Shown here piece after piece: positions 45,373-57,194 of a DNA stretch of 64,000 nucleotides. This stretch comes from Scortum barcoo (Eukaryota > Chordata > Actinopteri > Centrarchiformes > Terapontidae), in assembly GCA_023238725.1 (NCBI GenBank), contig CM041531.1:1437102-1501101 (forward strand), in the 5' to 3' direction. A program made the position numbers and the translations under genes. A model generated the notes under the pieces. The model did no database searches and had not been told where the DNA came from. It saw nothing but the letters and a program-made list of their open reading frames with translations. Numbering within the stretch: position 1 is the first letter of the stretch; every line of letters starts with the position of its first letter.

Positions 45373-48300
45373 TTTAAGCAGCTCAGATTAACGCTGCTTA
45401 AAAATTCAGCCTTGGGGGTTGATAATGTTGGAAAAAGGTGCTTCAGGGAGCAATTGTTTATTGTTTGAGGGGATTTCCATAATCTAAAGGGTAATTATGA
45501 TGTTGCCGAGGATTCATCTGCGTCTGACTGCTTAATATGTCTGATGGAGGGAGAGCGCTAAGCTATTGATCTGAGACGGTGAAGGTTACCTCCATCAATC
45601 AGGTGGTGCGCTGCTCTCTGTGCTCGAGCCAGCTGGACCACTTTACCAAATCTTGCGTCCACTTTGGCCTCAGCTCAAGACTTTCTTTCTTTCTTTAAAT
45701 GTTCTCATTCTGCACAGGCCAGGAATCAGTCTCCCTCCTTCGACCAGTCCTGCAGACAGCAGAGTCAGATGAGGTGAAGCTTTTGAATTGGGACTGCTGG
45801 TTTGCCACAGCTGCCTCTGGAGCTCCCCGCCCGGCAGGACAGCTGCCATCTCTTTCCCCTCGGACTCAGGCTTTGTAGCCGGCCAGAGACAGAACTAAAT
45901 TGTTGACCGTGGTAATACTACAGGGGGAGGTTAAGACAACTGAAGGACTTTTGACGAAGTCCACTGAGTCCCAGAGGGGGAGGACTTTTGGGGCCTCTCA
46001 CGAAGTTTATGTACTGTGTTCATAAATTCATATATTATGTGTTCATATACTTCATATTTTAATCCCCTCTCTGCTCGGCCAAAACTGCCTGACTTGCTCA
46101 CACTGAACATAAACACGATCAGTTTTGGCAGCTGATGATTCCAGTAAAGTTTTAATAAAACAAGACAGATTCAGACTTACTTGACAAAAATAAGAGTTCT
46201 ACTTTAAACAGAAAGCAAAATGGTGGGAAAACACCAAAACCAACCAGAAAAACATCGAAGGATCGCACAATTCTTGCTAATTGAGACAACAAATTCACAG
46301 TAAAAATCTTTCATCCATTAACAACGTCTGTCCAGCTTTGGACTATGAATTATCCCCTCATGACTGCAATGAAAGAGTCCAGGAAGATACACAGTAAGCA
46401 CGGACTAGGTTTTTTCTTTAAATAAATATCCAGATCACATGACCCCTGTGAGCCAATCCCTGCGAATATCAGTTGTCTTTTCTCAGAGAAATATGGTTGT
46501 ATGTGCAGCTTTTAATGTCGCCGTGTCAGCGTCACCTGATTCTCTCCAATCTAGCCCACATGTGTGCAGTTAACCACGATCACATTTAAATGTGTAATGT
46601 TTGGTTGCTTAAATTTGGACAACAGTGTACAAGAAGTCTGAAATAACAACCAGCAGATTTTCTAAGATAGATAATAGACTAGATAATGAACGTTAGCTCT
46701 GATAGTCGTTAGGTGACTTTCAATGTCTCTAGTTGACTCTTATGAAAAGCAGAACCCTGTCAGAGGTATTAAATATACCTTTTATAGATATAAGTAAATT
46801 TAAATTTAAATATGTGTGGTTGTGGTAATTCAGTGCTTTTTAATGAACACTGAGCGTACAAGTCCCAGGAAGAGTCCTTCAGCTTCCTTGATTAAACACG
46901 TAGTGAACATGGAAACAGAGGAAAGCATTACAGCGGAGGACATTGTGCTCCAGCTTTAGAATTGGATTACATTTGAACACAAACTCCTCCTGAGTCCAGG
47001 GTGGAGGGATGATTATGGTGGAAGTGGAAGCGTGCAGGCATGACGAGCTCTCGAGACGTCTTCTCCCCCTTCGCCGATCACTCCCACCCAGGTCGACTGT
47101 TTGCTCTCTAATGTGTTTGTTAGACCTTCCAGCATGCCTCATTACAGGTCAGTATGCCTTTGATTCATTAGCTAACACATTCAGTCGCTTGTGACAGACT
47201 GCAGCAGATCACGCACACTGAATGCAAACAGAAAGAGAGAGCACATCCACATCAGTGTGTGTGCAGCTTAAAGTGTGTGTTTCCTGAGGCAGATGGCTAA
47301 GGGCGGTGTTGATGCAACTTTTGTGTCTGTTGCATGTATGCGTGTCTACATGCGTGTGTGCTCTGGGATCACTGGCAAGGAGGTTTGAAGAGGCGTTCGG
47401 GGAGGTTCTGCCTGTTTGTTTGATTATTGAGTGACAGGAAGCTCAGGAGAGACGTGCCTCGCTAGGTCAGCCGGCGCCTCAGGGCTTCAAGGTCGACAGG
47501 ATTAGCATTTTAACACCTCTGCTCCTCAGATCTGTGAGAAGAGAGAGGCAGTAGAGTGGCAGCAACCTGGCAGATTCAAAATTGGATCTTCTTCCTACTT
47601 TCAGCTCCTCCTCATCTCTTTGAAATGTGTAGTATAGATAGGGAGGAAGTTTACCTGTCTCATTACACCACATCACACCAGGGAAACACTCACAGGAAGC
47701 TAACACACAGTTACAGTGCTCTCCATGTTACACCAGATTTAATCTAAAGATTTATTTTTGTTTTTTTTGAGAAAGATGGCAGAGGAAACTCGAGGCTGCA
47801 GCACATCCCTGCAGGTTTGGTTCTGGTTTTAGTGGATTTGCGCTCATCTTAAATGGGCTGCTGATGCTCCGTGTCCTCCACAGGAGACTGGACTTCGCTT
47901 GAAGCACATCGACATGCTGCACCACACTAAACCTTTTCCCAACTGCAGGATCTCTGATGTGCCTCAAGGACGCCCAGAGGGAAACTACCAGCTGCACTCA
48001 AACTGTACATGAAAAGTGTGTGTACAGTACAAACCACATTCAGCTCATCCAGGCCATCAAACACATCTGTCCAACACATCTGGGATATAAACTCCTCAGG
48101 ACGACCAGTTGTGTTCTTCACTTTTGCTGCCACAGGCCAACTGAACATGATCCGCTTGTTAAATCTGTCAGTGACCTTGAATAGAAACATGACAGAGCTC
48201 GACATGTCGACATCCTGCGTGCAGTATGACATGCTTCTCTGCTGTGTTTTCAGTATCACACATAAACGGCAGAACAGACGAGCTTCAGATTTAATCGGTG

Positions 48301-48889
48301 TCTGTAATCGCCACATCAAACACCTGCAGAGAAACTTCAGAAATTCATCACTATAAGTCATTATCGGACACGTTCACCAAAAATCTTGAGGCTCTGTAAG
48401 TTTCCGTCAGCTTCTCCTTTTTTGGGTCGATACTGTAGAGCATGCTCAGTGAGTCTGCAGCCACTCCTGCACACATGAACGGGATGAAATCAGTTAATCA
48501 GTCAACTTATTTTAGACTTTTTATAGCATTCCTGGTGTGTTTCCATTTCAGTTCTTTTTTTAAACAATATCCAACATCACATCACACAGACGATGATTAT
48601 TTACAAAATTTTCTCTCTCTCACCAGGTGATTTTCTGCCAAAATGCACCTTCAAAGTTGTGCTTTCCTCTAACTTTGTATGTACACATGTAGACTTTTTC
48701 ATCAGATTTTCTATATAATTGTTCCACGCTGATACAAAACAATGACGAGCCACAACTATGAGTGAATATCGTTGTCGGTGGGAATAAAATGAACGAGACT
48801 GACATATTTCCTCAACACAAACAAAGTGTGTCGTGCTGATGGTAATTTCCCTCCTGCGTTCTTCTTCTTCTTTCTTCTTGTGTTCTGTT

Positions 48890-49215
48890 TGTTATATCTC
48901 ATTCTCTGTTCTTGTATTTGTCTCTTCTCAGTTTAGTTTTGCACACTTCCTGTTTCATTTTGTATTCTTACCTTTCCTCTCATGTCAGACACTTCACTTC
49001 CTGCCCTTGTGTGTTTAATCACCTGCTCCGCCCTGATTAGTTTCACCTGTTCCCCTCGTTAGTCTCCTCACCTGTCTCCACTTCCCCATCAGCCTCACTA
49101 TATATACTGCCCCTCTTTCATTAGTTTCATCCATGTGCTTCCTGTGTTTCCTGAGCTACCTGCCTGTTAGCCTTCAGTAAACCACCCTTTGAACTGAACC
49201 TGTTTGGTCTCCATC
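48890..49215 (+). repeat. Interspersed repeat family, copy 3 of 3
   Basis: The longest copy of the family also at 6885-7135 (minus) and 31640-31860. It has 'tttagttttgcacacttcct', 'ctcatgtcagacacttcac', 'ctgattagtttcacctgttc' and 'gtctcctcacctgtctcc'. It continues 3' with 'tatatatactgcccc' and 'ccttcagtaaacc', which could be a TATA-like box and a weak poly-A-like site, as in an LTR. No coding capacity and no clear terminal duplication. Confidence 0.7.
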
Positions 49216-49784
49216 TGCATTCAGATCCACCCTGCACCGTTTAGCAAACTCATTTTGCAATGACTGAAAAATAATCAGCATCATCTCATCATTGTCTCTT
49301 GGCCAGTGTTTGTCATATAAAGTGACACCAACAGTGTAAAAACAGCAGTGTGAAGGATCTGAGCGCTGTTGACTTTGTGGTGATATCAAACAGACACTGA
49401 CAGGCAGCATGCTGATCCACCTCCATCCTCCACCACACGAGCAGCTGCTGCAGATTAAATTGTTTGGTTTGGTTTTTATCGCCGGACTCAACTACAGATG
49501 AAACAAATGATTAAAAAAAAGCATCTGAAACTCTGCTGGAGTAAACGGGGTGTCACTGTTGTTTGTGTCAGAGCTTCTTGCCAACCCAGAAGCACTTTGA
49601 GTGAATCAAACAGCAGATAATAAAACACGGACAGTGTGCTGTCGACAGGTTTGTGGTCCGGATCGGACACAGTCTGTTAAAATGTGAAGCTGTCAGTCTG
49701 ATGGCGGTGAGTCCAGGACTGAGCGAGGTGAACTGCTGTGACTGCAGAATGTGTGAACAAACTGGAAGAACAAAATGTATGCAA

Positions 49785-49925
49785 CAGCCCTGGGTTCGAT
49801 TCCTGCACGGGGCCATTTATTGCGTGTCGCCCCCCTCTCTCTCCCCCCTTTCCTGTCTCTCTCAGTTGTCCTGTCAGAAAATAATAGATGGGTAAAACCC
49901 ACCAAAAAAATACTTTAAAAAAAAA
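49785..49925 (+). mobile_element. tRNA-derived SINE fragment
   Basis: GGTTCGATTCC at 49793-49803 is a good RNA polymerase III B box. It is followed by 'ggggccatttattgcgtgtc', a CT-rich stretch ('ctctctctcccccctttcct') and an A-rich tail, an order seen in tRNA-derived SINEs of percomorph fish. The A-box half is not recognisable, so the copy is 5' truncated or diverged. Confidence 0.65.
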
Positions 49926-49929
49926 GCTG

Positions 49930-52100
49930 CACCAACATTTACTCTGAGGATGTTTTTTGGTGTGCAATGGGAGAAAAAACGTGACAAGTGTATATGTGGA
50001 GGAGGCTCACTTTAAAGTCTGAATGTCACAGTATGAAAAAGACCAAACCTGGAACACAAACACTGATGGACACTGTTTGTCAGTTTATATAGTCGTTCAC
50101 CCAACAACGTTTTCAGTTTGCATCAGAAATAACACTCATTATAACACTAAAGAGTAAGTCCTAAAGTCTGCAGAGTACTGAATCAACTAAAACAACACAT
50201 GAACTTTGATACTTGAATAATGTCACACTAATTTCGCCCTGTCAGCTCCTTACTTTCTTCTTCTTGTTGGAGCTCACTAAGATCGTCGACAGATGAGGTT
50301 TCTCTTCCAATGTTTTCATGTCACATCTTGGAGGGACACCTTTACTCTATATTCTGTTATTCTGCAAAAAGATGACCCTGCATCCATCTGATGGTCTGAT
50401 GTCTTTGTTCTTTGTTTAATCAAAAAGGGGGCAGCGAGGAACATTTGGTACGTCACCAAGTCTTAATTATGACGTTAAAGAGAAGTCATCTCTTTATAGG
50501 ACACACAGAGGTTTGGTTTCTTAGGCTGCACATTTCATATCTTTTATGTTCCACAAAAAGTGAAATACACTACAACAGTCAGTACAGTGGAGGACTGAAA
50601 GCTTTGACTTCTGGTAAGTCAGGCTTTATATCTTCTTCTTCTTCTTATGTGATGCACAAAAAATATGTCTGAATGTGAGTCCAGCACCAGACTGAAAAAT
50701 CTCCAACTAAGTCGACATAATTTTTGGGTTCATCTGCATTTGTCTTTGTGCAAAACTACAGTCTAAATGAATGTAATGTTTTTAGAAATGTTTAAAACGC
50801 TAAATAAATCTTAAAGGTGTGTGGCCAGTTTCTGTTTTCACTTGGTAGATAATGAATGAATGGAGAGACGCTCATTTTGCGTGCATGCCTGAAAACAGAG
50901 ACTGTAATTGGATGTTTTCAAAAGTTTACATCTTTATTGATAAATAACATCTGAGAGCAGAAAAACACATTTTGCATTTTAATTTATTTGATTATTTTAA
51001 TACATTCTGCACAGAAACAGTTTTCTTTTGTTTCTGCACACATGATCTGTCGTGGGTTTATTCTCAGTTACTCCATTTGGAAAAGAATCAAAATGTCTTA
51101 TGGGGGCTAAAATGTTTAAAAGCACACCCTGCTGGATGAACTAATTTTAATCAACCTGTCAGTGCAAAATGAAAAAAATACATCAGGAGCTCACAGCAAT
51201 TTATTAAGCCTTGTTTCAGACAGAACCTCAGGAGGTTTCACGCGTTTGTGTCAAGAAAATGTTGTTTTTAAAGTTAATTTAAGACACATTATGCTGAATT
51301 TTTTTTTTTAAAGCAAGTTCAATGAAAACACTTTGGGGAATTCAGCACAATACAGTAAAGACAAGAAACTCATTAAAGGACTGCCGGTAGCCACAACTAT
51401 TGATTATGAAATATGTTGCTGAGGCTGCTGAAACATTCAGCAGAAGTTAATGATTCAAAGGGAGTCTGACTCGATCGATACACTGCATAGAAATATGAAT
51501 AAAGAGACGCCAACGCTGTGTGATGGATTTACATCATCATGGTGAAGCAGAAACTCCTCCAACAGTTTTACAGTCTGTCTGGTTGAAACATCAGTCAGCA
51601 GACTTTCAGCATGAAGAAGACTTGAATGTTGTTTGAATAATTTTCTACATAAATATCATTCGGAGCTTTAAAGAGGGCTGCCTGAGCTCTGTGGCAGCAA
51701 ATCAACAACAAACTGAAGAAAACCTTTTTGCCGCAAGCTCCTTTAATTTTCTCTGCTTCCTGCTTTTCTATCTCAGTATCACTTCAACCGTCTGTCCTCC
51801 ACTGACGGTAATTTAATGTGACAGCAGCTTTTCAATCATTCACACCACGGCAACAAAACTGCATTTTACTGCAACACTGGGCAGTTGTCAGCAGAGATGA
51901 CCTGTTGATGGCTGACACTTTATCCGATCGATCAGTGACGCTTTTATTAAATTTAAAGCTGCAGTTTGGTTGGATTTAATAGAGAAAGAGTGGACTTGGC
52001 ATGAAAATATGAGCAATGAAACAAGCTTCCTCCCCTCAGAGTCGCTCTGCCTCTTTTTTTAGCTTGTTTTTCTTCATCGCTCTTCTTCTGTTGTTTTGCC
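49930..52100. other. Gene-free DNA
   Basis: No gene, transposon end or clear motif recognised. Short T- and A-runs only, with a small (CTT)n run at about 50630-50646. Confidence 0.45.
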
Positions 52101-52104
52101 CTCT

Positions 52105-52400
52105 GTTGCCTGAGCCACCTCAGCTGACTCCTCTCGATGTGAAGCCACCCTGCGGAGGAAACTCATTTCGGCCGCTTGTATCCGCGATCTTGTCCTTTCT
52201 GTCATTACCCAAAGTTCTTGACCATAGGTGAGGGTGGGAACGTAGATTGACCGGTTGTAACGCTGCCGGACACGCCACCCTTTTCCGGTTGAGAACCATG
52301 GCCTCGGATTTGGAGGTGCTGATTCTCATCCCAGCCGCTTCATACTCGGTACATGCTGAAGGTCCTGACCTGATGAAGCCAACAGGACAACATCATCTGC
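52105..52400 (-). mobile_element. RTE-clade (Rex3-like) LINE, 3' part of a split element
   Basis: Minus-strand translation in pieces gives GMRISTSKSEAMVLNRKRVA (about 52330-52270), then in another frame RSIYVPTLTYGQELWVMTER and RIQAAEMSFLRRVA (about 52240-52135). At 52400-52360 the reverse complement reads ADDVVLLA, the reverse transcriptase FADD box region. These belong to the same type of element as 55628-57190. A piece between the KRVA and RSIY blocks is missing. The 3' end of the element is not clear. Confidence 0.8.
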
Positions 52401-52619
52401 CTTCACCTTCACCCGGACATCGCTCTCCTCCCCCGTCAGGAGATACATCCATCGTGGGTCTCGACGTACTGTTCATAACGGCAGCTCCTCCACGGCGATT
52501 AAATCCATCTGGTCCACCTCTCGTCGTCATCCCAGAAACACCGGCAGGGCTGCTAACCACAGTGTGTTAACAAGCCTAGCAAGGTCAGCTAACCTCCCGG
52601 TCAAGCTTAACAACTCCAA

Positions 52620-55422
52620 CGTTCACTTTGGTCTGCTCAACATCCGTTCTCTCACGAACAAGGGTCATCTTATCCAGGATCTCCTCACAGGACCGTAAGC
52701 TTGACTTTCTTTGCTTGACAGAGACTTGGCAGCTGCCAAATCACAGCTAAATGTATCAACACCACCGGGGTTTGTTTACCTCTGTCATCCCCGTAGTCAC
52801 GGGCGTGGCAGTGGTCTCGCGGTACTTCACCGCAAGAACTGGAAAGTCATGCCAGTCTCGGTGCCTGCGTTCAGCTCCTTTGAGTGTACTGTTTTCACGC
52901 TCCCTGGACCTACTCCCCACCATCGTTGCCACAGTATATCACCCTCCAAAGTCGCATAAGGACTTCTTGGATAATTTCACCACGCTACTCACTCACCTTT
53001 CCACTCTCTCCCTCGAATATAATACTCCTGGGGGACTTCAACATTCAAATTGACAATAACAATCTCCCCCTCACACGTGATTTCCTCTCATGCCTGGACA
53101 GTTTTGGTCTACAACAACACATAAACACACACAAAAGGTCATTATCCTGGATTTACTCATCTGCTCTGGTATCTCCCCCTCCAACCTCTCATCCACTGTT
53201 ATTCATGAGACTGACCATTTACTCCTCACTTTTGACACTGTCCTCACTCTCACTTCTGTTAAATCCCCACACCTCATCTCAATCAGTAATGTAAAGGACA
53301 TTAATATTGGTACACTCTGTTCCAAAATTGACAGCATCTCTCCCCCAGGACAATCTTTCTAACCCCAACACACTACTTGAGCACTACAATAATAGCTTGA
53401 TCACCATCCTTAACTCTCTTGCCCCCCTCAAAACCCGGTTTTGTTTCCTTCACATCCTCTGCCCCCTGGTACACCCTTGAACTACGGTCATTAAAAGCCA
53501 AAGGTCGTCAACTTGAACGGCTCTATAAAAAAACAGGACTTACCATACACAAAGAACTGTACAATTCACACATAACTCTTTACAAGGACTCCATCGCAAA
53601 ATGCAAATCTGTTTATTACTCTGGACTCATTTCATCAAATGAAGGAAATACCAAAACACTTTTCTCTCTATTAAGTAATACTTTTCAACCCCCCCATTCT
53701 CTGCCGCCTCATTTCTACTCCACTAACACTTGTAATTCCCTGTTATTTTTTAATCAAAAAATCTCCAACATCCACCAACACCTCTGTTCCGACTCCCTGT
53801 CCTTTCACACACCTGATCTCTTCATGCAGACTCAACCATTCTCTTATTTTCTACTCCCTGATCCATCAGAAATTTCCAGCCTCATCCAGAAATCTAAGCC
53901 CTCCACATGTCACCTTGATCCCAATTCCCACATCTCTTGTCAAATCCTCACTCCCTTCTCTGCTTCCCCTCATAGCTGCCATTATTCACTCCTCACTTTC
54001 CACCGGTGTTGTTCCATTAGCCCTTCAAAACTGCAGCAATCACTCCTATTCTGAAAAAACCTGGCTCAGACCCCAACGACTACAATAACCTTCGTCCTAT
54101 CTCTAATCTACCCTTTCTGTCAAAAATCCTGGAAAAAACAGTCGCTTCTCAACTCCATGCCCATCTAATCAATAACAATCTGTATGAGCCATTTCAATCT
54201 GGTTTCCGCCCCCGTCATAGCACCGAAACAGATCTAATTAAAATAACTAACGACCTCCTCCTAGCAGCCGATTCTGGTTTTCTGTCCATCCTCATCCTCC
54301 TTGATTTAAGTGCTGCTTTTGACACCATATCACATTCCATTCTCCTCAGTAGACTCTTCCCACTTGGTATCACTTCCACCCCCCTTCTCTGGTTCCAGTC
54401 CTACCTCAAAGACCGCTCTCAGTTTATAAAACTTAAATCATTCACTTCCAACCACTCCCCAGTTTCCACTGGTGTCCCCCAAGGCTCTGTCTTGGGGCCG
54501 CTTCTTATTCATCACCTATATTCCTCCCCCTTGGCCTTATCTTCCGTAAATTCAACATCTGCTTCCACTGTTACGCGACACCAAGCTCTACCTTTCCTGT
54601 AAACCTAACTCCACACTCCCACCTTCCTCCCTCTCCGCCTGTCTCTGTGAAATAAAATCCTGGTTCACTTCCAACTTCCTAAAACTGAACAGCAATAAAA
54701 CCCAAAATCCTCCTTACTTGGCACCAAATCCACCCTCTTCGAAAGTTGACAGTTTTTCCCTCACCACTGACAACACCTCAGTTTTCCCCTCCCCTCAGGT
54801 TAAGAGTCTGGGTGTCATCCTCGACAGCACTTTATCATTCAATTCACACATCAATAACATCACCCGCTCAGCCTATTTCCATTTGCATTTGCATAATATT
54901 AACCGCCTTCGCCCCTCCCTCACCCCCCGCACCACCTCTATTCTTGTACACAGCCTTGTCACCTCCCGCTTGGATTACTGTAACTCTCTCCTTTTTGGTC
55001 TTCCACAAAAATCCCTCCATAAACTCCAAATGGTCCAGAACTCCACTGCCTGCATTATCACCCGAACTCCAACCTATCATCACATTACACCCATTCTGCA
55101 AGAACTTCACTGGCTCCCAATTAAATACAGAATAGAATATAACATTGTCCTCTATACATATAAATCCATTCATAACCTCGCCCCCCCTTACCTCTCGGAC
55201 CTTCTCCATGTAGTTACCCCATCCCGATGTCTTCGATCCTCCTCTTCAATCCATCTTACTGTCCCTCCTGCCCGCCTCAGCACCATGGGGAGTAGAGCTT
55301 TCAGTTGCTCTGCTCCCCAGCTCTGGAACACACTTCCTCCTGATCTCCGCAATACTGACTCTCTCCTCACCTTCATGTCTAAACTCAAAACCCATCTTTT
55401 TAAAATAGCATACTCACTGTAA
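52620..55422 (+). pseudogene. L2 LINE ORF2 remains (endonuclease-reverse transcriptase)
   Basis: An endonuclease/reverse transcriptase polyprotein broken by frameshifts. Endonuclease pieces lie at about 52620-53360 in at least three frames. A linker block is open at 53419-54054 (LRSLKAKGRQLERLYKKTGL). Reverse transcriptase motifs follow: NLRPISNLPFLSKILEKTVA (about 54090), FQSGFRPRHSTETDL (about 54200), LILLDLSAAFDTI (about 54295-54330) and STGVPQGSVLGPLL (about 54470). The catalytic YADD box should be at 54571-54585 but reads CYATPSS because four or so bases are missing. The C-terminal block (54718-55422, open for 234 codons) has SLGVILDSTLSFNSHINNIT, ELHWLPIKYRI and LWNTLPPDLRN, typical of L2. 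It is inactive. Confidence 0.88.
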
Positions 55423-55600
55423 CCATGCTTTGCATCACTCCCTCACCACACTATTTTTTATGTGATGGTTTTTTTAATTGTGTTGTTTACCTTTTTTATT
55501 TTTGTTGTTTTTTATTCTGAACTTTTAGTGCTGTTTAACTTTATCTTTTCTTTATTGTACAGCATCCTTGGGTGCCCTGAAAGGAGCTTTAAATAAAATG

Positions 55601-55628
55601 TATTATTATTATTATTATTATTATTATA
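55601..55628 (+). repeat. (TTA)n tail of L2 LINE
   Basis: About nine TTA units at the element's 3' end, immediately before RTE sequence resumes ('gggtatagagctggtcc'). Confidence 0.9.
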
Positions 55629-57190
55629 TAGGGTATAGAGCTGGTCCAGTGTTCCACGACCGGGACGAAAACCGCATTGTTCCTCCTGAATCTGAGGGTC
55701 GACTATCGGCTGAATTCTCCTCTCCAGTAACCTGGCATAGACCTTCCAGGGGAGGCTGAGAAGTGTGATCCCCCTGTAGTGTGGTCCCCTTTTTAAAAAG
55801 CGGGACCACCAGTCCAGTTTGCCAATCCAGAGGTACTGTCCCCGACCTCCATGCAATGCTTGCAGAGGCGTGTCAGCCAAGACAGCCCCACAACATCCAG
55901 AGACTTGAGGTACTCAGGGCGGATCTCATCCACCCCCAGCGCCTTGCCACCGAGGAGCTTACGAACTACCTCAGTGACTTCGGCTTGGGTGATGGACGAG
56001 TCCACCTCAGAGTCCCCAGCCTCCGCTTCCTCAGTGTGTAAGGCGTGGTGGTGGGGTTGGTGGGATTGAGGAAGTACTCAAAGTATTCCTTCCACCGTCC
56101 GACAATGTCCCCAGTTGAGGTCAACAACTCCCCACCCGCACTGTAAACAGTGTTGGCAGAGTACTGCTTCCCCCTTCCTGAGGCGCCGGACAGTTTGCCA
56201 GAATTTCTTCGAAGGCCTGAACCGATAGTCCTCCTCCATAGCCTCACCAAACACCTCCAAGACCTGAGTTTTTGCATCCAGGCCAGTCGGGGTTGCGGCT
56301 TGCCTGGCCTGCCGGTACCTGTCAACTGCATCCCGATAGGACTCCTTCTTCAGCTTGACGGTATCCCTTACTTCCAGTGTCCACCACCAGGTTCAGGGGT
56401 TGCCACCAAGACAGACACCTGAGTGTCCAAGACATACAGGCCGGAGATCAGATGAAACGACACACAAAGTCGATCATCGACCTCCGGCCCTAGGGTGTCC
56501 TGGTGCCACGTGCGCACTGATGGACACCCTTATGCTTGAACATGGTTATGTGTTATTATATGGACAAGTTGTGACTAGCACAGAAGTCCAACAACAGAAC
56601 ACCACTCTGGTTCAGATCGGGGGAGGCCGTTCCTCCCAATCACACCCCTCCAGGTATCACTGTCATTGCCCACGTGAGCGTTGAAGTGCCCCAGTAGAAC
56701 AATTCACCGGGTGAACTCCAACACATGGCGGCTGAGCTGGGGAGCTATAAGCAAGCCCACACTAGCTTCCGCCGCCGCTCACCCTGGGCAACTCCAGAGT
56801 AGTGGAGGGTCCAGCCCCTCTCAAGGAGCTGGGTTCAAGCTATGCATGAAGGAGAGCCCGACTATCTCTAGCCGGTACCTCTCAACCTCCCGCACGAAGC
56901 TCAGGCTCCTTCCCCCCCAGCGAGGTGACATTCCATGTCCCTATGGCCAGAGTTTTGTGTCCAGGGATTGGGTCGTCAGAGGCCCCCATGCCACGACTGC
57001 TACCCAAACCACATTGCACCGGCCCCTCACGGGACCTTCCTGCGGGTGGTGAGCCTACTGTAAGGCCCACGTCGCCATTTTGGGCTGAGCCCGGCCATGT
57101 TCCGTGGGCAAAGACCCGGCCACCAGGGCGCTCGCCTGCGAGCCCCAACCCCTGGCCTGGCTCCAGGGTGGGGCGACGTAACGGTCTTTG
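55628..57190 (-). mobile_element. RTE-clade (Rex3-like) LINE, 5' part of a split element
   Basis: Minus-strand pieces run from right to left in the order expected for an RTE ORF: IGTWNVTSLGGKEPEL (about 56900-56950, start of the endonuclease), TMFKHKGVHQC and RRSMIDFV (about 56460-56560), FWQTVRRLRKG (about 56190-56225), SITQAEVTEVVRKLLGGKAL (about 55950-56000), RGITLLSLPWKVYARLLERR (about 55735-55790) and QEEQCGFRPGRGTLDQLYTL (about 55630-55690). The text stops exactly where the L2 tail begins and resumes at 52400. Confidence 0.85.
55630..57148 (-). pseudogene. RTE LINE ORF remains (endonuclease-reverse transcriptase)
   Basis: Remains of the single RTE polyprotein. Open pieces sit in different frames (about 57148-56882, 56331-55966, 56260-56078, 56005-55793 and 55880-55512), with stops and frameshifts between them. 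Much of the endonuclease between about 56560 and 56880 is condensed. It encodes no active enzyme. Confidence 0.82.
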
Positions 57191-57194
57191 ATTG

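Larger units (their letters stand above)
34200..48885. other. Long gene-free block
   Basis: No gene recognised in nearly 15 kb. It holds (GT)n at 35159-35183, a LINE-like tail at about 35690-35740, (AAAG)n at 41253-41302 and (GT)n at 45338-45372. High-complexity islands that may be conserved non-coding elements lie at about 42500-42700, 45400-45620 and 47000-47200. At 47.9-48.4 kb both strands have open frames of 115-144 codons with no recognisable domain. Confidence 0.45.
52401..55628 (+). mobile_element. L2-clade LINE inserted into an RTE LINE
   Basis: A near full-length but decayed L2-type element. It has an endonuclease part (FGLLNIRSLTNKGHLIQDLL near 52630; LGDFNIQIDNN near 53025), a reverse transcriptase part and a C-terminal part ending at 55422. 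It ends in a short 3' UTR with 'gctttaaataaaatg' and a (TTA)n tail (55601-55628), the usual end of fish L2 elements. Its left limit is set by where RTE sequence stops (about 52400), so it could start anywhere from 52401 to about 52560. RTE sequence flanks both sides. Confidence 0.85.

Noticed and set aside
49785..49925. tRNA gene suggested by the B box
   Set aside because: No matching A box, no cloverleaf, and a SINE-type CT-rich body with an A-rich tail follows.
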